Below are positions 60,943 through 64,000 of a stretch of DNA of 64,000 bases, piece by piece. Made by a program: the position numbers and the translations under genes. The stretch spans positions 62,001 to 126,000 of the forward strand of contig NZ_QNUE01000002.1 of assembly GCF_003385595.1 (NCBI RefSeq), written 5' to 3'. Below the pieces are notes generated by a model that saw nothing but the letters and a program-made list of their open reading frames with translations, was not told the origin of the DNA and ran no database searches. The DNA comes from Chryseobacterium flavum (GTDB lineage Bacteria; Bacteroidota; Bacteroidia; Flavobacteriales; Weeksellaceae). Position 1 is the stretch's first letter; every line of letters starts with the position of its first letter.

Positions 60943-63528
60943 TTAGAAAGGTGCATTAGGCTGGGTGAAGCTTCTGTCTTTGTATTTCAGGGCATCACTT
61001 AAAATATTGGCTTTTATCCCGATAAAGAAGTCATATACTTTATACTGTCCGAAAGGAACCCAGTTAAAATTAATGGTAAAACTTCGCTGATCTCTTGAGA
61101 AGCCGATTCTCGTGTATGCCAGTTGCTTTGTAACCATATCATAGTGGGTACTTCCATTGATATTCCAGTACGGGGTGAGCTTGATACTTCCATCCAGACC
61201 TATTGATGCAATCTTACTTCCAAATCTGTTCAGCCCTTTCGAATAAGCATAATTTGCATTAACATTTAAAGTCCATGCCTGATCAAAATGAGCATAATTA
61301 TCATCGTCAAAATAATAATTTTCATTTCGGACCTCTCCTTTTGATGAATATTTTTTAGCATAATCTGTTTTCTCTCCAAAGAGCTCACTGCTTAAAGGAT
61401 ATGACAGCTGAATATTGAATCCCTGTACGCTGAAATGTCCGAATTCTTCTGTTCTTATCCCTGTATCCTGACCCGGAACAAATGCGATTCTGTACGGATC
61501 AAGAGTAAGGCTTGTATTAACTGTCAGTTTACTGTTAAAGAAAGAAGACTGTCCGTTTATGGAAATAATTGACCAGGGATGATCTTTAGCTGCAAAGTTA
61601 TAGTTCCCTGAAAGGTTTAGTGATTCAAAGATTTTAATTTTTTTTACTCCGGTAGAATCTTTTTTAGACTTTACCTTCATTTCAATATTGTTTCCTATAT
61701 TAAAACCTAACGCTCCCACCAATCCGCTTGACGGACTACCTACAATGCCTTTTTCAAAAATTGAATACGGAGTAAGTGCTCCGTTTGCATCATAATAATT
61801 TTTATAATATCCGAAATTCGGGCTTGAAAAATCAGGGGAATAAGTAAAGCCGATGCTTGGAGTCATCATATGTCTGACTGCCTCCACGGCAGATCCTTTT
61901 TTAAATTTCAGCATACCGTAAAGAGTTGTCTGAAGACTGGCCGTAGTAGAAAATGTAGAATATCCTGCAAATTTTTTATTGATCTCATCTACCGTAACAT
62001 TCTTTACAGGGTCATAATATCTGTTTAATGATTTTGTGGTTAAGGCATTATCAATATTAGCACTTAAGCTGAAGGTAAAATATTTGGCCAAAGTAGTATT
62101 GGTTGCCAGTGCAATATTATTTTTTAGTCCGGTCTGCATCTTATCCCACATTGCTTTTGTAAACAATTCATTTTCCTGTGTATTGACAAAGTTTGTAAGG
62201 TTAAATCCTGTATTTACCGTAATATTTTCCAGAAGACCCTGTCTCACCCCGGTTTTTGATTTAAAAAGGTAAAATTGGTTTACCGCAACATTCATCTGTG
62301 GAAGGCGAAGATCAGCTAACCCTGTCGCAAAGTTTTGAGAATAGGATGCTGTTCCTGTAATGGTTATCGGTAGTTTTAAGAATCTCTTGGTAAGGGTTAC
62401 CGTAGAGTTCTGTTGTGTATTCAATACATTTTGATTAAAAATATAATTGTTATTTAATGGATTATTGTAAAATTTAGTACTTACAATATCCACCGATGCG
62501 CTGAATGTTAGAAAAGGATTGGCTTTTGTATCCTGAGAGTGGGTCCAGTTAATCCTGTAGGTACTGTTTCTAGTGTAATCATCCAGCCCTTTTATCCCTC
62601 TTACCATAGTCCCCACGTCTGCATTAAAACTCCCCGAATAGCGGTATTTCTTCTGGTAATTCATCTGAGGACGCAGATTCCAGCTTCCTTTTGTATAAAT
62701 ATCTGCCAGTACTTTAAGGTCAAAATGTTCACCTATCGGCTGATAATATCCTATTCCGTTAAGGAAAAAACCAACATCTTCCCGCTCTCCAAAGCTGGGA
62801 ATGAGAATACCTGCAGCCCTTTTTTCTGAAAACGGAAGAATCGCAAATGGCATAACCAATGGAGTCGGCACCTGTTCAATGTACATCTGAATAGGCCCCG
62901 TAACAATCTGCGATTTATTTTTAGATTTAATAAGCTTGATATTCGAAGCTCTCATAAAGTAATCGGCCGCAGTATCTTTTTTCTTGATAAAGTAATCATC
63001 CGTTGTATAATCTGCTCTTTTCATAGCAAATACAGAGTCATTATACTTTTTGGTTTTCTGCGCTATAATAACTCCTTCACTTTCTTCAGTCCGGGCATTA
63101 TAAGCTATAGCCTGCTTCGTTTTGGTATTATAGCTGAATTCGCTTGTCTCATACTTTTTCCCTCCCTGCATGGTAATTACAGGTTCAATAATCTTTCCTA
63201 AAGAATCCTGTTTCCCACGGGCATAGATCATATTTTTGTTATCATCAATAGAAATATAATCTGCATCAATCTGCATATCCTGATACTTTACCTGGGCATT
63301 TTTATTGAGGAATGTCATTTTTTTTGGAATATCCCTTCTCTGATCATCTGCCTTTGTACGTAAAACATCATCCAAAGCTTCTTTTTTTGCAACTATGGTA
63401 TCCTTTTTGGAAATAGTATCATTAACCTCATTTTTAGGCAATTTTTCAGGCGTTTCCTGTGCTAAAAAATTGTTAAAAATTAGGATAATTAAAATTTGTA
63501 ATATATTTTTGAGGACGGTTTTGGCCAA
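60943..63528 (-). CDS. lptD: LPS-assembly protein LptD-like outer-membrane protein
   Basis: 861 residues with a signal peptide (MAKTVLKNILQILIILIF, cut near LAQ). The N-terminal OstA-like beta-jellyroll (residues ~60-200: NAQVKYQDMQIDADYISID, MIYARGKQDSLG, and KQAIAYNARTEESEG) is followed by MPFAILPFSEKRAAGIL and a long barrel, matching LptD. It places LPS in the outer membrane. The family is usual in Flavobacteriia and is divergent from an amidase gene here. Confidence 0.9.
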   Translation of the reverse strand: MAKTVLKNILQILIILIFNNFLAQETPEKLPKNEVNDTISKKDTIVAKKEALDDVLRTKADDQRRDIPKKMTFLNKNAQVKYQDMQIDADYISIDDNKNMIYARGKQDSLGKIIEPVITMQGGKKYETSEFSYNTKTKQAIAYNARTEESEGVIIAQKTKKYNDSVFAMKRADYTTDDYFIKKKDTAADYFMRASNIKLIKSKNKSQIVTGPIQMYIEQVPTPLVMPFAILPFSEKRAAGILIPSFGEREDVGFFLNGIGYYQPIGEHFDLKVLADIYTKGSWNLRPQMNYQKKYRYSGSFNADVGTMVRGIKGLDDYTRNSTYRINWTHSQDTKANPFLTFSASVDIVSTKFYNNPLNNNYIFNQNVLNTQQNSTVTLTKRFLKLPITITGTASYSQNFATGLADLRLPQMNVAVNQFYLFKSKTGVRQGLLENITVNTGFNLTNFVNTQENELFTKAMWDKMQTGLKNNIALATNTTLAKYFTFSLSANIDNALTTKSLNRYYDPVKNVTVDEINKKFAGYSTFSTTASLQTTLYGMLKFKKGSAVEAVRHMMTPSIGFTYSPDFSSPNFGYYKNYYDANGALTPYSIFEKGIVGSPSSGLVGALGFNIGNNIEMKVKSKKDSTGVKKIKIFESLNLSGNYNFAAKDHPWSIISINGQSSFFNSKLTVNTSLTLDPYRIAFVPGQDTGIRTEEFGHFSVQGFNIQLSYPLSSELFGEKTDYAKKYSSKGEVRNENYYFDDDNYAHFDQAWTLNVNANYAYSKGLNRFGSKIASIGLDGSIKLTPYWNINGSTHYDMVTKQLAYTRIGFSRDQRSFTINFNWVPFGQYKVYDFFIGIKANILSDALKYKDRSFTQPNAPF

Positions 63529-63551
63529 TTTTATTCTATATAATTAAGGCC

Positions 63552-63559
63552 CAAAATTA
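63552..63559 (-). promoter_or_regulatory. Promoter -7 element of lptD
   Basis: Minus-strand TAATTTTG, 23 bp before the ATG. TTG at the usual distance not found. Confidence 0.45.
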
Positions 63560-63581
63560 ATATAATTTTTATAACTGTAAG

Positions 63582-64000
63582 ATGCACAAACAAAATTTTA
63601 AAATAATTTTATCATTTCTCCTTATCCTTATCAGTAACCTTATTTTTTCCCAAAAGAAGTTTACAATCGTTCTGGATGCGGGTCATGGAGGAAGCGACCA
63701 CGGGGCAAACAGGACCTATTCTGACATTGGAAGAGTTGCCGAAAAGGACATTACCCTCGCCATAACCTTAAAGCTTGGGGTAATGCTTGAAAAAAACAGA
63801 GATTTCAAAGTAATATACACCCGCAAATTTGATGAATATCCATCATTATCGGACAGAACGAATCTGGCTAACAGAAGTAAAGCCGACCTGTTTGTGTCAA
63901 TCCACTGTAATTCTTCACAAAGGCCTACTGCATATGGCACTGAAACATACGTACAGGGGCCTAACCAAAATAATGAAAACCTTGAAGTTGCAAAAAGAGA
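63582..64000 (+). CDS. N-acetylmuramoyl-L-alanine amidase (3' end outside window)
   Basis: The first 139 residues of a gene that runs off the right edge, from the ATG at 63582. Signal peptide (FLLILISNLIFSQ) then Amidase_3: IVLDAGHGGSDHGANR carries the first zinc His, EKDITLAITLKLG the zinc Glu, and LFVSIHCNSSQ the second zinc His. It cuts the peptide stem from peptidoglycan. Divergent from lptD by 53 bp. Confidence 0.93.
   Translation, partial: MHKQNFKIILSFLLILISNLIFSQKKFTIVLDAGHGGSDHGANRTYSDIGRVAEKDITLAITLKLGVMLEKNRDFKVIYTRKFDEYPSLSDRTNLANRSKADLFVSIHCNSSQRPTAYGTETYVQGPNQNNENLEVAKR

Noticed and set aside
1..64000. tRNA, rRNA, riboswitch, phage or transposon genes
   Set aside because: Looked for cloverleaf-like or transposase sequences by eye; none convincing. 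A covariance search (tRNAscan-SE, Rfam) would be decisive.

Overview
The window is chromosomal DNA of a low-GC member of Bacteroidota, most probably a Chryseobacterium-like species of Flavobacteriia (Weeksellaceae). This is an inference from gene content. Promoters follow the flavobacterial TTG-N(16-20)-TAnnTTTG pattern, there is little sign of Shine-Dalgarno pairing, and the protein set (GG-leader bacteriocin-like peptides, TonB-dependent receptor, PepSY protein, DUF5995, LytTR-membrane regulator) fits that group. No tRNA, rRNA, CRISPR array, phage or transposase was seen. Both edges cut genes: a NarL-type response regulator on the left and an N-acetylmuramoyl-L-alanine amidase on the right.

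Layout. 1-1490: partial response regulator and a small lipoprotein. 1507-15319 (minus strand): one long S10-spc-alpha ribosomal operon, rplC to rplQ, including secY, infA and rpoA, driven from a clear promoter near 15.44 kb. 15.9-21.5 kb: glycerol catabolism, with a DeoR-type repressor diverging from glpD-glpK-glpF and an outer-membrane barrel gene over a promoter packed with CGAAAC repeats. 21.6-26.0 kb: a frameshifted secreted protein, an unknown lipoprotein and a 908-residue secreted protein of unknown function. 26.1-30.9 kb (minus): an iron-acquisition group (TonB siderophore receptor, LTxxQ lipoprotein, PepSY membrane protein, low-affinity iron permease-like protein). 31.1-34.4 kb (minus): the str operon rpsL-rpsG-fusA-rpsJ with its own promoter and terminator. 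rpsJ and rplC, normally adjacent, are therefore separated by about 15.7 kb of unrelated genes.

34.7-40.2 kb: a GT-C-like membrane protein, Dps, nicotinate phosphoribosyltransferase, a YCII-domain protein, two divergent Cys-rich double-glycine-leader peptides and a DUF5995 protein. 40.3-48.0 kb (minus): a CzcABC/CusABC-type heavy-metal efflux operon with its two-component system. 48.1-52.3 kb: RmuC, a LytTR regulator, a CPBP protease and a TrmH-family methyltransferase. 52.4-54.6 kb: an Ala-rich lipoprotein and a two-gene membrane-regulator/lipoprotein unit. 54.6-58.0 kb (minus): 5-formyl-THF cyclo-ligase, ferredoxin, a U32 peptidase family protein (TrhP-like) and a TrhO-like tRNA hydroxylase that carries the same C-terminal domain as its U32 neighbour. 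58.4-64 kb: an HtrA/Deg protease, a small membrane protein, RidA, LptD and the partial amidase.

Points of most interest are the TrhO-U32_C fusion beside TrhP and ferredoxin, the GG-leader peptide pair, the split str/S10 cluster, the operator repeats at glpD, a GTGA-N6-TCAC palindrome before the siderophore receptor, two genes whose -10-like element lies 5 bp from the ATG (probable leaderless mRNAs), and hairpins inside the ribosomal operon.
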